DNA of 64,000 bases from Shinella sumterensis (GTDB lineage Bacteria; Pseudomonadota; Alphaproteobacteria; Rhizobiales; Rhizobiaceae), in assembly GCF_004514425.2 (NCBI RefSeq), contig NZ_MYFN02000007.1, forward strand, positions 248,001 through 312,000. The letters are read 5' to 3'. Positions within the stretch are counted from its first letter, which is position 1; every line of letters starts with the position of its first letter. This document shows positions 44,547-55,237 of this stretch, in pieces. The notes beneath the pieces are model-generated. The model was not told where the DNA came from. It did no database searches and worked only from the letters and a program-made list of their open reading frames with translations. Both the position numbers and the translations under genes were made by a program.

Positions 44547-45557
44547 ATGTTCGGAATGGATATCACCATCGTGGCGATCTTCGCGCTGGCGGCGCTCTCC
44601 ACCGCCGGCCTCGCCTATGGCCTGCTTTTCTCGCGCATCGAGACGGAGAAGAAGACCGAAAGCCGCATGCGCCGCGTCCAGTCGGCAGAGACGGACCAGT
44701 CGCGGGCGAAGGCCGCGCGCGACCGCGTGCAGGAGCTCTCCAAACGCCGCCGCTCGGTGCAGGATTCGCTGAAGGACCTCGAAAAGAAGCAGCAGGAGCA
44801 GTCCAAGCGCGTCGCCGCGACGCTGAAGGCCAAGCTCTCCCAGGCGGGCCTTTCGATCACCGAGACCAGGTTCTACGTGTTCAGCGCGATCTTCGGCATC
44901 TTCGCCTTCGTCGTCGCGCTCATCGGCGGCATGGGGCCGCTGGTCGCGCTCGGCATCGCCTTCATCGCCGGGGCCGGCCTTCCGCGCTGGTTCGTCGGCT
45001 TTCTCGTCAAGCGCCGGCAGAACAAGTTCCTCGAGGAGTTTCCCAACGCGCTCGACGTGATGGTGCGCTCCATCAAGTCCGGCCTGCCGCTGACGGACGC
45101 GCTGCGGCTGATCGCCGCCGAGGGACAGGAGCCGGTCCGGACCGAGTTCCGCAAGATCGTCGAAAGCCAGCAGGTCGGCCTCAGCGTCCCGGATGCCTGC
45201 GCGCGCATGTTCACCAGCATTCCGCTTCAGGAAGTCAATTTCTTCGCCATCGTCATCGCCATCCAGAGCCAGGCCGGCGGCAACCTCTCCGAAGCGCTGG
45301 GCAACCTGTCGCGCGTGCTGCGCGAGCGGCGCAAGATGCGCGCCAAGGTCGGCGCGCTGTCGATGGAAGCCAAGGCGTCGGCGGCGATCATCGGGGCGCT
45401 GCCCTTCATCGTCACGCTGCTCGTCTACCTGACATCGCCGGAATACATCATGGTGCTGTTCCAGGATTCGCGCGGCCATCTCATTCTCGGCATATCGGGC
45501 GTCTGGATGTCCATCGGCATTCTCGTGATGCGCAACATGATCAACTTCGACATCTAG
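44547..45557 (+). CDS. tadB: Flp pilus inner-membrane platform protein TadB
   Basis: A 336-residue inner-membrane protein. An N-terminal helix (about 5-28) is followed by a charged coiled-coil region (RDRVQELSKRRRSVQDSLKDLEKKQQEQ), a pair of helices near residue 110-150, a T2SSF domain containing LPLTDALRLIAAEGQEPVRTEF, and two C-terminal helices. Together with TadC it forms the platform on which CpaF acts. It is CpaG in Caulobacter naming. Confidence 0.93.
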   Translation: MFGMDITIVAIFALAALSTAGLAYGLLFSRIETEKKTESRMRRVQSAETDQSRAKAARDRVQELSKRRRSVQDSLKDLEKKQQEQSKRVAATLKAKLSQAGLSITETRFYVFSAIFGIFAFVVALIGGMGPLVALGIAFIAGAGLPRWFVGFLVKRRQNKFLEEFPNALDVMVRSIKSGLPLTDALRLIAAEGQEPVRTEFRKIVESQQVGLSVPDACARMFTSIPLQEVNFFAIVIAIQSQAGGNLSEALGNLSRVLRERRKMRAKVGALSMEAKASAAIIGALPFIVTLLVYLTSPEYIMVLFQDSRGHLILGISGVWMSIGILVMRNMINFDI

Positions 45558-45568
45558 GACCTGAGATC

Positions 45569-46543
45569 ATGATCGCGATGCTCACCGATCCCGCGGTTCT
45601 GCTGCCCGCCTTCGTGGTGATCGCCGTGCTCGCCACGTTCTACACGCTGGCGATGCCCTATTTCGAACGGGGCGATCTCGACAAACGCATGAAGAGCGTC
45701 GCGCTGGAACGCGAGCAGATGCGGGCGCGCGAGCGGGCGCGGCTCTCGGCCGAAACGGTCCAGAACAAGGCGTCGCTCAGGGCGCAGCACAATACTTCCG
45801 TGCGCAATGTGGTGGAGCGGCTGAACCTGCGCGAGGCCCTTGTCGACGCCAACACGATGAACCGCCTGCGGCAGGCCGGCTATCGTTCGCAGAACGCGCT
45901 CAACATCTTCCTCTTCGCCCGCTTCACCCTGCCCTTCCTGTTCCTCGCGGTCGCGGCCTTCTACATCTTCTATCTCGGCTTCCTCGGCGACAAGCCGTTC
46001 TCGATTCGCATCCTGGCGACGCTGGGCATCGCCTATCTCGGCTTCTACGCGCCCAACATCTTCATTTCCAACAAGGTCTCGAAGCGCCAGCAGTCGATCC
46101 GCCGCGCCTGGCCGGATGCGCTCGACCTGATGCTGATCTGCGTGGAATCGGGCATTTCGATCGAGGTCGCCTTCAAGCGCGTGGCCGACGAGATCGCCAT
46201 GGCCTCGCCGGAACTGGCCGAGGAACTCGTGCTGACCACCGCGGAGCTTTCCTTTCTTCAGGAACGCCGCCAGGCCTATGAGAACCTTGGCACGCGCATC
46301 GGCCTCGACACGGTGAAATCCGTGACGCAGGCGCTCATTCAGGCCGAGCGCTACGGCACGCCGCTCGCCCAGGCGCTGCGCGTTCTGGCGCAGGAATGCC
46401 GCGACCAGCGCATGAACGAGGCGGAAAAGAAGGCCGCCGCCCTGCCGCCGAAACTGACCGTGCCGATGATCCTGTTTTTCCTGCCGGTGCTGGTGGCCGT
46501 CATTCTCGGCCCGGCCGGCATCCAGGTCTCCGACCGCTTCTGA
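45569..46543 (+). CDS. tadC: Flp pilus inner-membrane platform protein TadC
   Basis: A 324-residue inner-membrane protein with the TadB/GspF-like layout: one N-terminal helix, a charged region, paired helices around 110-165, a T2SSF domain (ALDLMLICVESGISIEVAFKRVADEIAMASPELAEEL) and a final helix LPVLVAVILGPAGIQV. It is CpaH in Caulobacter naming. It ends the plus-strand pilus operon; a bidirectional terminator follows. Confidence 0.94.
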   Translation: MIAMLTDPAVLLPAFVVIAVLATFYTLAMPYFERGDLDKRMKSVALEREQMRARERARLSAETVQNKASLRAQHNTSVRNVVERLNLREALVDANTMNRLRQAGYRSQNALNIFLFARFTLPFLFLAVAAFYIFYLGFLGDKPFSIRILATLGIAYLGFYAPNIFISNKVSKRQQSIRRAWPDALDLMLICVESGISIEVAFKRVADEIAMASPELAEELVLTTAELSFLQERRQAYENLGTRIGLDTVKSVTQALIQAERYGTPLAQALRVLAQECRDQRMNEAEKKAAALPPKLTVPMILFFLPVLVAVILGPAGIQVSDRF

Positions 46544-46561
46544 CCGCTCGAAGACAAAAGA

Positions 46562-46597
46562 AAGAAGCCCCGGCGAAAGTATCGACCGGGGCTTCTT
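46562..46597. terminator. Bidirectional terminator between tadC and tadD
   Basis: A perfect 12-bp stem AAGAAGCCCCGG/CCGGGGCTTCTT (46562-46573 with 46586-46597) with a 12-base loop, between convergent genes. T-rich sequence flanks it on both sides. Confidence 0.85.
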
Positions 46598-46623
46598 CGT
46601 TTGGTCCTGGGAGGACGATTGGT

Positions 46624-47439
46624 TTAATTGGTGTTGCCGGTGTCGTTGGCGGCAAGCGTCTTCCAGGCGTTCTGCTGGGCCAGCATGGAGCGCAGATAGG
46701 CGACGTTGGCTTCCGCCTGCCCCGAGGTCAGCTCCTGCCTTGCGATGGTTTCCGCTTCCTGGAAGCGGCCCTGCAGGCCGACGGTGAGCGCGAGGTTCTG
46801 CCGCACGCTGCTGTCGGCGCCCGGCTGCCTGGCGGCAGCGCGCATATAGGTTTCCGCGGTCTTGAGGTCCTTCGCCAGAAGATAGGACATGCCGAGATTG
46901 GAGAGCACCGACGGCTCGTCGGGCTGGATATCGAGGGCTTCGCGATAGCGCTGGCGTGCCTCGTTCGAGCGACCGAGCTGATCGAGGATTGCGCCTTCGG
47001 CCGATTTCAGCCGCCAGTCCGGTCTGTCAGGCGTCTGGGCGCGCAGGATGGTGTTCAGCGCCTGCTCGAGCTGTCCGGCGGCGGCCTGCGCCTTGCCGTA
47101 GGCGGCGAGGACCTCGCGGTTGTTCGGATTGCTGATGGCGACCTGCTGCATGACGGCGAGCGCCTGCGCATTGCGGCCGTTCATGCGCAGCGCGCTGGCA
47201 TAGTTGATGCCGGTCGCCGCATCCCTGGGGTTCTTTTCGTAGGCTCGGCCGATGCTGTCGACGGCGCCGCGCAGGTCCGTCGTGTTCATCGTGCCGCTGG
47301 CGGCTGACGACGGGCGGACGGAGCCGGTGGTCAGGTTGCTCTTTCCGGCGCAGCCTGCCAGCCCGACGCCGATGACCAGGAGTGCCGCGCCCGTCAAAAG
47401 CGCCGGTCGAAGTGACGAAGGCAGGCGGCATACAGCCAT
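46624..47439 (-). CDS. tadD: Flp pilus TPR lipoprotein TadD
   Basis: A 271-residue lipoprotein with an N-terminal signal sequence and lipobox GLAGC, then four to five tetratricopeptide repeats (for instance NYASALRMNGRNAQALAVMQQVAISNPNN and GRSNEARQRYREALDIQPDEPSVLSNLGMSYLLA). TadD helps secretin assembly as a pilotin-like scaffold. It faces tadC on the opposite strand. Start 47439 was chosen because GGGGA is correctly spaced; 47466 lacks one. Confidence 0.92.
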   Translation of the reverse strand: MAVCRLPSSLRPALLTGAALLVIGVGLAGCAGKSNLTTGSVRPSSAASGTMNTTDLRGAVDSIGRAYEKNPRDAATGINYASALRMNGRNAQALAVMQQVAISNPNNREVLAAYGKAQAAAGQLEQALNTILRAQTPDRPDWRLKSAEGAILDQLGRSNEARQRYREALDIQPDEPSVLSNLGMSYLLAKDLKTAETYMRAAARQPGADSSVRQNLALTVGLQGRFQEAETIARQELTSGQAEANVAYLRSMLAQQNAWKTLAANDTGNTN

Positions 47440-47575
47440 GATCAGTCCCCGAAGCGGTTTCCCCATGTCGCGGCGGTTAAGGAATCACGCCGCAATCTCC
47501 GCTCCAGCAATAATCTGTTAACCCTAACAGAGTGTTAATTGCAGCGATTCTCAAGGCTCTTCCAAAGGTTCCGCC

Positions 47576-48967
<1,392 letters not shown>

Positions 48968-49045
48968 GGCGGGCGACCGGCAGGCGATTGTCACGGCGCG
49001 AACGATACGGTAGCGTAACGAAATCGCATTCGCCCCGGAGGCCCC

Positions 49046-49396
49046 TTGCCGGTAGATCTCACCCCATCGCAGGCGCTCGGCCTCTGGCATGCCGTGACGC
49101 TGCAGCAGGTGCAGGGGGACGGGCGCGACCTGACGCTGCGCCAGCTTGCCATCCTGCTCGAAATCTATCTCGTGCCGCCGCCGCATACGGTGCGGGGGCT
49201 GGCGGCCAAGCTCGGCGTCACCAAGCCGGTCATCACCCGCGCGCTCGACACGATGGGCGAGCTCGGCCTCGTCACGCGGGTCCGCGACGAGCGGGACCGC
49301 CGCAATGTCATCATCAAGCGCACCGTCGACGGTGCGCTCTATCTCGAACGCCTGGGCGACCTCATCATCGCCAAGGGGCGCGCACAGCCGCTGTGA
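49046..49396 (+). CDS. Short MarR family winged-helix protein
   Basis: A 116-residue MarR-type protein. The winged helix-turn-helix is clear (TLRQLAILLEIYL ... HTVRGLAAKLGVTKPVITRALDTMGELGLVTRVRDERDRRNVIIKRTVDGALYL), but the N- and C-terminal dimerisation helices are shorter than the usual 140-150 residues. Start is TTG 49046 with GGAGG four bases upstream. It is 7 bp before an NlpC/P60 hydrolase gene, so the two are probably one transcript. Confidence 0.83.
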   Translation: MPVDLTPSQALGLWHAVTLQQVQGDGRDLTLRQLAILLEIYLVPPPHTVRGLAAKLGVTKPVITRALDTMGELGLVTRVRDERDRRNVIIKRTVDGALYLERLGDLIIAKGRAQPL

Positions 49397-49403
49397 GACT
49401 GCC

Positions 49404-50258
49404 ATGACCACCCTGCCCGACCGCCGCCTCAACGCCTATCGCCCCGACCTCGCCGAGGAGGCCTTGCGCGGCACGGTGCCCGCCGAACGCTATGTCACCG
49501 GCACGCCGGCGCGTATCGCCGCACCCGTCGCGGCACTGCGACCGCGCCCTGACCTTGCCGCGGGTATCGATACCGAAGGGCTGTTCGGCGAAACGGTGCG
49601 CGTGCTCGACCGGGCGGACGGCTGGGCCTGGGTGAAATCGGATTTCGACGGCTATGTCGGTTACGTCGCGGAGACGGCGCTGGACGCGGGCGGCGGTGCG
49701 GCGACCCATCGTGTCGCCGTCCCACGCACCTTCGCCTATACGGGCGCGGACCTGCGCACGCCCGCCGCATTCGCGCTCTCCATCGGAAGCCGGCTAACGG
49801 TTATCGGCGAGAGCGAGACGCGCGGCACGCGCTATCTCACGCTGGAGGGCGGGCAATCCGTCGTGGCGGGCCATTGCCTCGACATCGACGCCACCGCCGG
49901 CAACGACTATGTCGGCGTGGCCGCGCGCTTTCTCGAAACGCCCTATCTGTGGGGCGGGCGCTCCGGCTTCGGGCTCGACTGCTCGGCCCTGGTGCAGCTC
50001 TCCATGATGATGGTGGGCCGCACGGCGCCGCGCGATTCCGACATGCAGGCCGCCGGCCTCGGCAGACCCATCGACCGCGCAGACCTGCGACGCGGCGATC
50101 TCGTGTTCTGGAAGGGCCATGTCGCCATCATGGAGGATGACAAGACCATCCTGCATGCCAACGGCCACACGATGAGCGTGGCGCGCGAGGGGCTGGATGC
50201 GGCGATCGAGCGGATCGGCTGGCTCTACCAGCAGCCGACGGGCTACCGCCGGCCCTGA
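49404..50258 (+). CDS. NlpC/P60 family peptidoglycan hydrolase with SH3-like domains
   Basis: A 284-residue protein. Two bacterial SH3-like segments (about 35-95 and 105-160) are followed by an NlpC/P60 papain-like domain: Cys193 in GLDCSALVQLS, His239 in WKGHVAIM and a third polar residue near HANGHT. It should cleave gamma-glutamyl-diaminopimelate bonds in murein peptides. No signal peptide is seen, so it may act on recycled cytosolic murein peptides or be exported otherwise. Confidence 0.9.
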   Translation: MTTLPDRRLNAYRPDLAEEALRGTVPAERYVTGTPARIAAPVAALRPRPDLAAGIDTEGLFGETVRVLDRADGWAWVKSDFDGYVGYVAETALDAGGGAATHRVAVPRTFAYTGADLRTPAAFALSIGSRLTVIGESETRGTRYLTLEGGQSVVAGHCLDIDATAGNDYVGVAARFLETPYLWGGRSGFGLDCSALVQLSMMMVGRTAPRDSDMQAAGLGRPIDRADLRRGDLVFWKGHVAIMEDDKTILHANGHTMSVAREGLDAAIERIGWLYQQPTGYRRP

Positions 50259-50271
50259 CGGCGTCAGCCGT

Positions 50272-51231
50272 TCAATAGCCGGCGCTGCGGTCGACCAGAT
50301 GCTCCAGCGGCTTGCCGCTCTCGTAGCGTGCGATCTGGATGGCGACGTGATCGAACAGCGCGCCGACATCCGAGGCCGCCGCCGCATGCGGCGTCAGGAA
50401 CACCTTGTCCATCGCCCAGAACGGGCTTTCGAGCGGCAGCGGCTCCTGCTCGAACACGTCGAGCGAGGCGCCACGCAGCGTGCCGTCATTGATGGAGGCG
50501 ACGATATCGGCCTCGACCTGGCTGCCGCCGCGCCCGGCATTGATGAAGACGGGCGCGCCGAACGGCCCCTTGCGGGAAAGCCGGGTAAACAGGCCGGTGT
50601 TGAAGATGCCCTTCGTATCCGGCGTCAGCGGCAGGAGGCCGACGAGAACGTCGGTTTTCGCCAGGAAGGTGTTGAGCCCGGCCTCGTCGAAGACCTCGAA
50701 CCCCTTGACCGCGCGGCCGCTCTTCGACCAGCCGATGACGTTGAAGCCGAGCGTCTTCAGCTTGCGCGCCGCGTCCTGCCCCAAGACGCCGAAGCCCATG
50801 ATGCCGACGGTCATGTCGCCCGCCTCCGGCTGGTCGAGCTCGCGCCAGACGCGCTCGCGCCGCAGCGCCTCGTAGGCGGCATGCTGGCGCAGGTGCAGGA
50901 GGCACTGCATGACGACCCATTCGCTCATGCGCGTCGTCAGCGTCTCGTCGACGAAGCGCACCAGCGGCACATCCGGCAGGCCGGGCAGGTTCAGCACATG
51001 GTCGACGCCGGCACCGCCGGAAAACACGACCTTCAGATCCTTCGCCCGTTCGAAAAGATCGGCGCCCGGCCGCCAGACCACGGCGTACTCGACACCAGAA
51101 AGATCGCGCTTGCGGCTCGCCGGATGCAGGAGGTTGATGACCTCGCGGTCGGGAAACGCCCCTTTCAGCGCGGCTGCGACCTGCTCCTGATCGAATTTCA
51201 GATCGATGATGACAGGGCTTTTCGTGTGCAT
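50272..51231 (-). CDS. ghrA: Glyoxylate/hydroxypyruvate reductase A
   Basis: A 319-residue D-2-hydroxyacid dehydrogenase of the GhrA subgroup. The NAD(P) fold has GIMGFGVLG at about 143-151, with catalytic Arg in NAGRGG, Glu in DVFEQEPLP and His in TPHAAAAS. It reduces glyoxylate and hydroxypyruvate with NADPH. It lies 22 bp after yejF on the same strand and may be transcribed with the peptide-importer operon, though no functional link is obvious. Confidence 0.88.
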   Translation of the reverse strand: MHTKSPVIIDLKFDQEQVAAALKGAFPDREVINLLHPASRKRDLSGVEYAVVWRPGADLFERAKDLKVVFSGGAGVDHVLNLPGLPDVPLVRFVDETLTTRMSEWVVMQCLLHLRQHAAYEALRRERVWRELDQPEAGDMTVGIMGFGVLGQDAARKLKTLGFNVIGWSKSGRAVKGFEVFDEAGLNTFLAKTDVLVGLLPLTPDTKGIFNTGLFTRLSRKGPFGAPVFINAGRGGSQVEADIVASINDGTLRGASLDVFEQEPLPLESPFWAMDKVFLTPHAAAASDVGALFDHVAIQIARYESGKPLEHLVDRSAGY

Positions 51232-51253
51232 GCTGTGTCCTGCTTTATGCCTG

Positions 51254-52888
51254 CTACTGGCTGATTGCCTCGCTGCGGATGGCTTCGAGGTTGAAGGCGG
51301 CGGCCATCAGGGCCTTGGTATAGGCTTCCGTCGGCCGCTCGATGATGTCCTTCGCCGGACCCTTCTCCACCACGCGGCCGCTGCGCATGACGATAATGTC
51401 GTTGGCGAGCGCCCGCACGACCTTGAGATCGTGGCTGATGAAGAGATAGGCGAGATTGTGCTTCGCCTGCAGGTCGCGCAGCAGTTCCACCACCTGCGCC
51501 TGCACGCTCATGTCGAGCGCGGAGGTCGGCTCGTCGAGCATGACAAATTCCGGCTTCAGCACCATGGCGCGGGCAATCGCGATGCGCTGCCGCTGGCCGC
51601 CGGAAAATTCGTGCGGATAACGCCAGCGGGTGGCCGGATCGAGGCCGGTTTCCTCAAGGGCGGCCGCGACGCGCCGGTCCCGCTCGCCCTCAGACAGCGA
51701 GGGCTCGTGGATCTTCAGGCCCTCGGCGACGATATCGGCGACCGACATGCGCGGCGACAGCGAGCCGAAGGGATCCTGGAAGACGATCTGCATGCGCCGG
51801 CGCAGCGGCCGCATCTCGGCGAAGGTGTGCCCGGCAATGTCCTGCCCGACAAAGGCGATGCGGCCCTTCGAGGCGATGAGCCGCGTCAGCGCGAGACCGA
51901 GCGTCGTCTTGCCGGAGCCGGATTCGCCGACGACGCCGAGCGTATGGCCGGCCCGCAGGGTCAGGTCGATCCCATCGACCGCCTTCACATTGTCGACCAC
52001 GCGGCGCAGGAAGCCCGCCTTGATCGGGAACCACACCTTCACGTCCTCGGCCTGCATGATGACGGGCTGGCTGTCATCGGCCGGGCGCGGCGCGCCCTTC
52101 GGCTCGGAAGCGAGCAGGTGGCGCGTATAGGAATGCTGCGGATTGGTGAAGATCTCCTCCACCGGGCCCGTCTCGACGATCCTGCCCTTGGTCATCACGC
52201 AGACCCGGTCGGCGAATTTGCGCACGATGCCGAGATCATGAGTGATGAAGAGCATGGACATGCCGTGCTCTTCCTTGAGGTTCTTCAGAAGCTCGAGGAT
52301 CTGCGCCTGCACGGTCACGTCGAGCGCCGTCGTGGGTTCGTCGGCGATCAGCAGTTCCGGCCGGTTGGCGAGCGCCATGGCGATCATCACGCGCTGGCGC
52401 TGGCCGCCCGAAAGCTCGTGCGGATAGGCGGCAAGGCGCTTTTCCGGCTCGCGGATGCCGACCTGGTTCAGCAGTTCCAGGATTTTCGCGCGCGCGGCCG
52501 TGCCCTCGATATCCTGGTGCAGCTTGAGGATCTCGCCGATCTGCCGCTCGATGGAGTGCAGCGGGTTGAGCGAGGTCATCGGCTCCTGGAAGATCATGGT
52601 GATGTCGTTGCCGCGCACGTCGCGCAGCGCGGCGTCCGACGCCTTCAGCAGGTCCTGGCCCTTGAACAGGATCTCGCCCGAAGGGTGGCTGGCGGCGGGA
52701 TAGGGAAGCAGGCGCAGCACGGAATTGGCCGTCACCGACTTGCCTGAGCCGGATTCGCCGACCAGCGCCACGACCTCGCCGCGCCGGATGTCGAAGGAGA
52801 CGCGATCGACGGCAAGCGTCGTGTTGCCGCCCTGGTGGAAGGCAACCGACAGATCGCGGACGGACAGAATGGTTTCGGGAGCGCTCAC
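51254..52888 (-). CDS. yejF: Peptide ABC transporter double ATP-binding protein YejF
   Basis: A 544-residue ATPase with two complete oligopeptide-type ABC domains fused in tandem. Domain 1 has [21 protein letters not shown] and [11 protein letters not shown]; domain 2 has [21 protein letters not shown] and [11 protein letters not shown]. Both appear catalytically intact. It powers the YejBE permeases for oligopeptides and, in E. coli, microcin C. GTG 52888 is the start and overlaps the yejE stop by 4 bp. Confidence 0.94.
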   Translation of the reverse strand: MSAPETILSVRDLSVAFHQGGNTTLAVDRVSFDIRRGEVVALVGESGSGKSVTANSVLRLLPYPAASHPSGEILFKGQDLLKASDAALRDVRGNDITMIFQEPMTSLNPLHSIERQIGEILKLHQDIEGTAARAKILELLNQVGIREPEKRLAAYPHELSGGQRQRVMIAMALANRPELLIADEPTTALDVTVQAQILELLKNLKEEHGMSMLFITHDLGIVRKFADRVCVMTKGRIVETGPVEEIFTNPQHSYTRHLLASEPKGAPRPADDSQPVIMQAEDVKVWFPIKAGFLRRVVDNVKAVDGIDLTLRAGHTLGVVGESGSGKTTLGLALTRLIASKGRIAFVGQDIAGHTFAEMRPLRRRMQIVFQDPFGSLSPRMSVADIVAEGLKIHEPSLSEGERDRRVAAALEETGLDPATRWRYPHEFSGGQRQRIAIARAMVLKPEFVMLDEPTSALDMSVQAQVVELLRDLQAKHNLAYLFISHDLKVVRALANDIIVMRSGRVVEKGPAKDIIERPTEAYTKALMAAAFNLEAIRSEAISQ

Positions 52889-54024
52889 CGGAAGGTCTTC
52901 CTCGGATCGAAGGCATCACGCGTCGCTTCGCCGACGAAGATCAGCAGCGACAGCATGAGGGACATGACGACGAAGGCGGTGAGGCCGAGCCATGGCGCCT
53001 GGAGGTTCTCCTTGCCCTGCGCGATCAGCTCGCCCAGCGACGGCGACCCCGGCGGCATGCCGAAGCCGAGGAAATCGAGCGAGGTCAGCGTGGTGATCGA
53101 GCCGGACAGGATGAAGGGCAGGAAGGTGAGCGTGGCGACCATCGCATTGGGCAGGAGGTGCCGGTACATGATCGTGGCGTTGCCGACACCGAGCGCGCGG
53201 GCCGCCCGCACATATTCGAAATTGCGCGCGCGCAGGAATTCCGCACGCACCACGCCGACGAAGCCGACCCAGGAGAACAGCAGCATGATGCCGAGCAGGA
53301 TCCAGAAGCCGGGCGGCAGGATGGACGCGATGATGAGCAGGATGTAGAGCACCGGCATCGAGGACCATATCTCGATGAAGCGCTGCATCAGAAGATCCGT
53401 CCAGCCGCCGAAATAGCCCTGCACGGCACCGGCGGTAACGCCGACCACGGCCGAGCAGATCGTCAGGGCAAGACCGAACAGCACGGAAATGCGGAAGCCG
53501 TAGATGACACGGGCGAGCACGTCGCGCGCCTGGTCGTCGGTGCCGAGCCAGTTGAGATTGCTGAGATTGCAGTTCGGGTCCGCCGCGCCGCCGGGATAAC
53601 CGGCGCAGCGCTCCTCCTTCGACATCAGCCAGAACGGCGCGGTCGGCGCGGAATGCGGAATGTTCGAATTCGTGGTGCCGTAGGAATAGCGGATCGGCGG
53701 CCAGATCATCCAGCCATTGGCCTCGATCTCCTCGGCGATGAAATCGGAACGGTAATCCGTCGTCGCGAGAAAGCCGCCGAACTTTTCTTCCGGATAGTCG
53801 ACCACGACCGGAAACAGGATCTCGCCCTTGTAGGAGGCGATGATCGGCCGGTCGTTGGCGATCAGCTCGGCGCACAGGCTCAAAACGAAGATGACGAGGA
53901 AGATCCAGAGCGACCAGTAGCCGCGGCGGTTCGCCTTGAAGTTCTCCCAGCGGCGCAGGTTCGTCGGGCTCAGAAGACCCTTGCGCGGCGGGGCGACGGG
54001 TGGCGTATCGGCAACGGCGCTCAT
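52885..54024 (-). CDS. yejE: Peptide ABC transporter permease YejE
   Basis: A 379-residue inner-membrane permease of the DppC family. An N-terminal OppC-N region with one helix (about 36-58) is followed by a periplasmic segment of about 110 residues, characteristic of YejE, and then a five-helix permease core with the EAA loop EYVRAARALGVGNATIMYRHLLPNA. The ATG 54024 overlaps the yejB stop (TGATG); GTG 54027 is possible. Confidence 0.94.
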   Translation of the reverse strand: MSAVADTPPVAPPRKGLLSPTNLRRWENFKANRRGYWSLWIFLVIFVLSLCAELIANDRPIIASYKGEILFPVVVDYPEEKFGGFLATTDYRSDFIAEEIEANGWMIWPPIRYSYGTTNSNIPHSAPTAPFWLMSKEERCAGYPGGAADPNCNLSNLNWLGTDDQARDVLARVIYGFRISVLFGLALTICSAVVGVTAGAVQGYFGGWTDLLMQRFIEIWSSMPVLYILLIIASILPPGFWILLGIMLLFSWVGFVGVVRAEFLRARNFEYVRAARALGVGNATIMYRHLLPNAMVATLTFLPFILSGSITTLTSLDFLGFGMPPGSPSLGELIAQGKENLQAPWLGLTAFVVMSLMLSLLIFVGEATRDAFDPRKTFR

Positions 54025-55100
54025 CACACATCCCTCCGGTCGAAATCGATGCGCGGATCGACCCAGGTGTAGATGAGATCGGAGATGAGGCTGACGACGA
54101 GGCCCATGAGGGAGAAGATGAAGAGCGTGGCGAAGACGATGGGATAGTCGCGCCGCACGATGGAATCATAGCCCAGGCGGCCGAGGCCATCGAGCGAGAA
54201 GATGTATTCGATGAGCAGCGAGCCGGTGAAGAAGGCCGAGATGAAGGCGCCCGGGAAGCCGGCGATGATGATCAGCATGGCGTTGCGGAAGACGTGGCCG
54301 TACAGCACCTGCCGTTCGGTCAGGCCCTTGGCGCGCGCCGTGGTGACATACTGCTTCTTGATCTCGTCGATGAACGAATTCTTGGTGAGCAGCGTCGTCG
54401 TGGCGAAGGCCGAGAGCAGCAGCGTGATCAGCGGCAGCGTCATGTGCCACATGTAGTCGAGCGGCTTCTGCCACCAGGTCAGGCTGTCGAAATTGTCGGA
54501 AACGATGCCGCGCAGCGGAAACCAGTTGAAGAACGAATTGCCGGCGAACACCACGATCAGCAGGATGCCGAACAGGAAGCTCGGCACCGCATAGCCGACG
54601 ACGACGACGCCGGATGTCCAGACATCGAAGGTCGACCCGTCCTTGACCGCCTTCTTGATGCCGAGCGGAATGGAGATGGCATAGGAGAAGATGAGGATCC
54701 ACACGCCGAGCGAGATGGAGACCGGTATCTTCTGCGCGATGAGGTCGATCACGGAGGTGTTGCGGAAGAAGCTCTCGCCGAAATCGAAGCGGATATAGTC
54801 CCACATCATCGTGAAGAACCGCTCGAGCGGCGGCTTGTCGAAGCCGAACTGCTTTTCGAGCTTGGCGATGAATTCGGGATCGAGCCCGCGGGCGCCGCGA
54901 TAGGCGCTGTCCTGGCCGACCTCCTGCACCATGCTGCCGCCGCCCGAAAGCCGGTCGCCGCCGCCCTGGCTGGTCAGGTCGGAAATGACCTGCTCGACCG
55001 GTCCGCCGGGGGCGAACTGCACGATCGCGAAGGAAATGGCCATGATGCCGAAGATCGTCGGAATCATCAGCAGGATGCGGCGCAGGATATAGGCGCCCAT
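54024..55100 (-). CDS. yejB: Peptide ABC transporter permease YejB
   Basis: A 358-residue inner-membrane permease of the DppB family. It begins [24 protein letters not shown], has a periplasmic loop, and shows an EAA loop [26 protein letters not shown] followed by the C-terminal helices. It forms the channel with YejE. The 137-bp gap from yejA has no clear terminator, so read-through from yejA is likely. Confidence 0.94.
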   Translation of the reverse strand: MGAYILRRILLMIPTIFGIMAISFAIVQFAPGGPVEQVISDLTSQGGGDRLSGGGSMVQEVGQDSAYRGARGLDPEFIAKLEKQFGFDKPPLERFFTMMWDYIRFDFGESFFRNTSVIDLIAQKIPVSISLGVWILIFSYAISIPLGIKKAVKDGSTFDVWTSGVVVVGYAVPSFLFGILLIVVFAGNSFFNWFPLRGIVSDNFDSLTWWQKPLDYMWHMTLPLITLLLSAFATTTLLTKNSFIDEIKKQYVTTARAKGLTERQVLYGHVFRNAMLIIIAGFPGAFISAFFTGSLLIEYIFSLDGLGRLGYDSIVRRDYPIVFATLFIFSLMGLVVSLISDLIYTWVDPRIDFDRRDV

Positions 55101-55237
55101 CAGCGATCACCCTCCGGAATGCACCGCGTCGATGTCAAGCCGCTCAAGCCCGATCCTTCCGTTCTTCCGCCGCCGTCCAGGCGGTGATTCGTCATCGCTA
55201 TATGGAGCCCAGCCGGCGGGCCGGCGCAACCCCCGCC

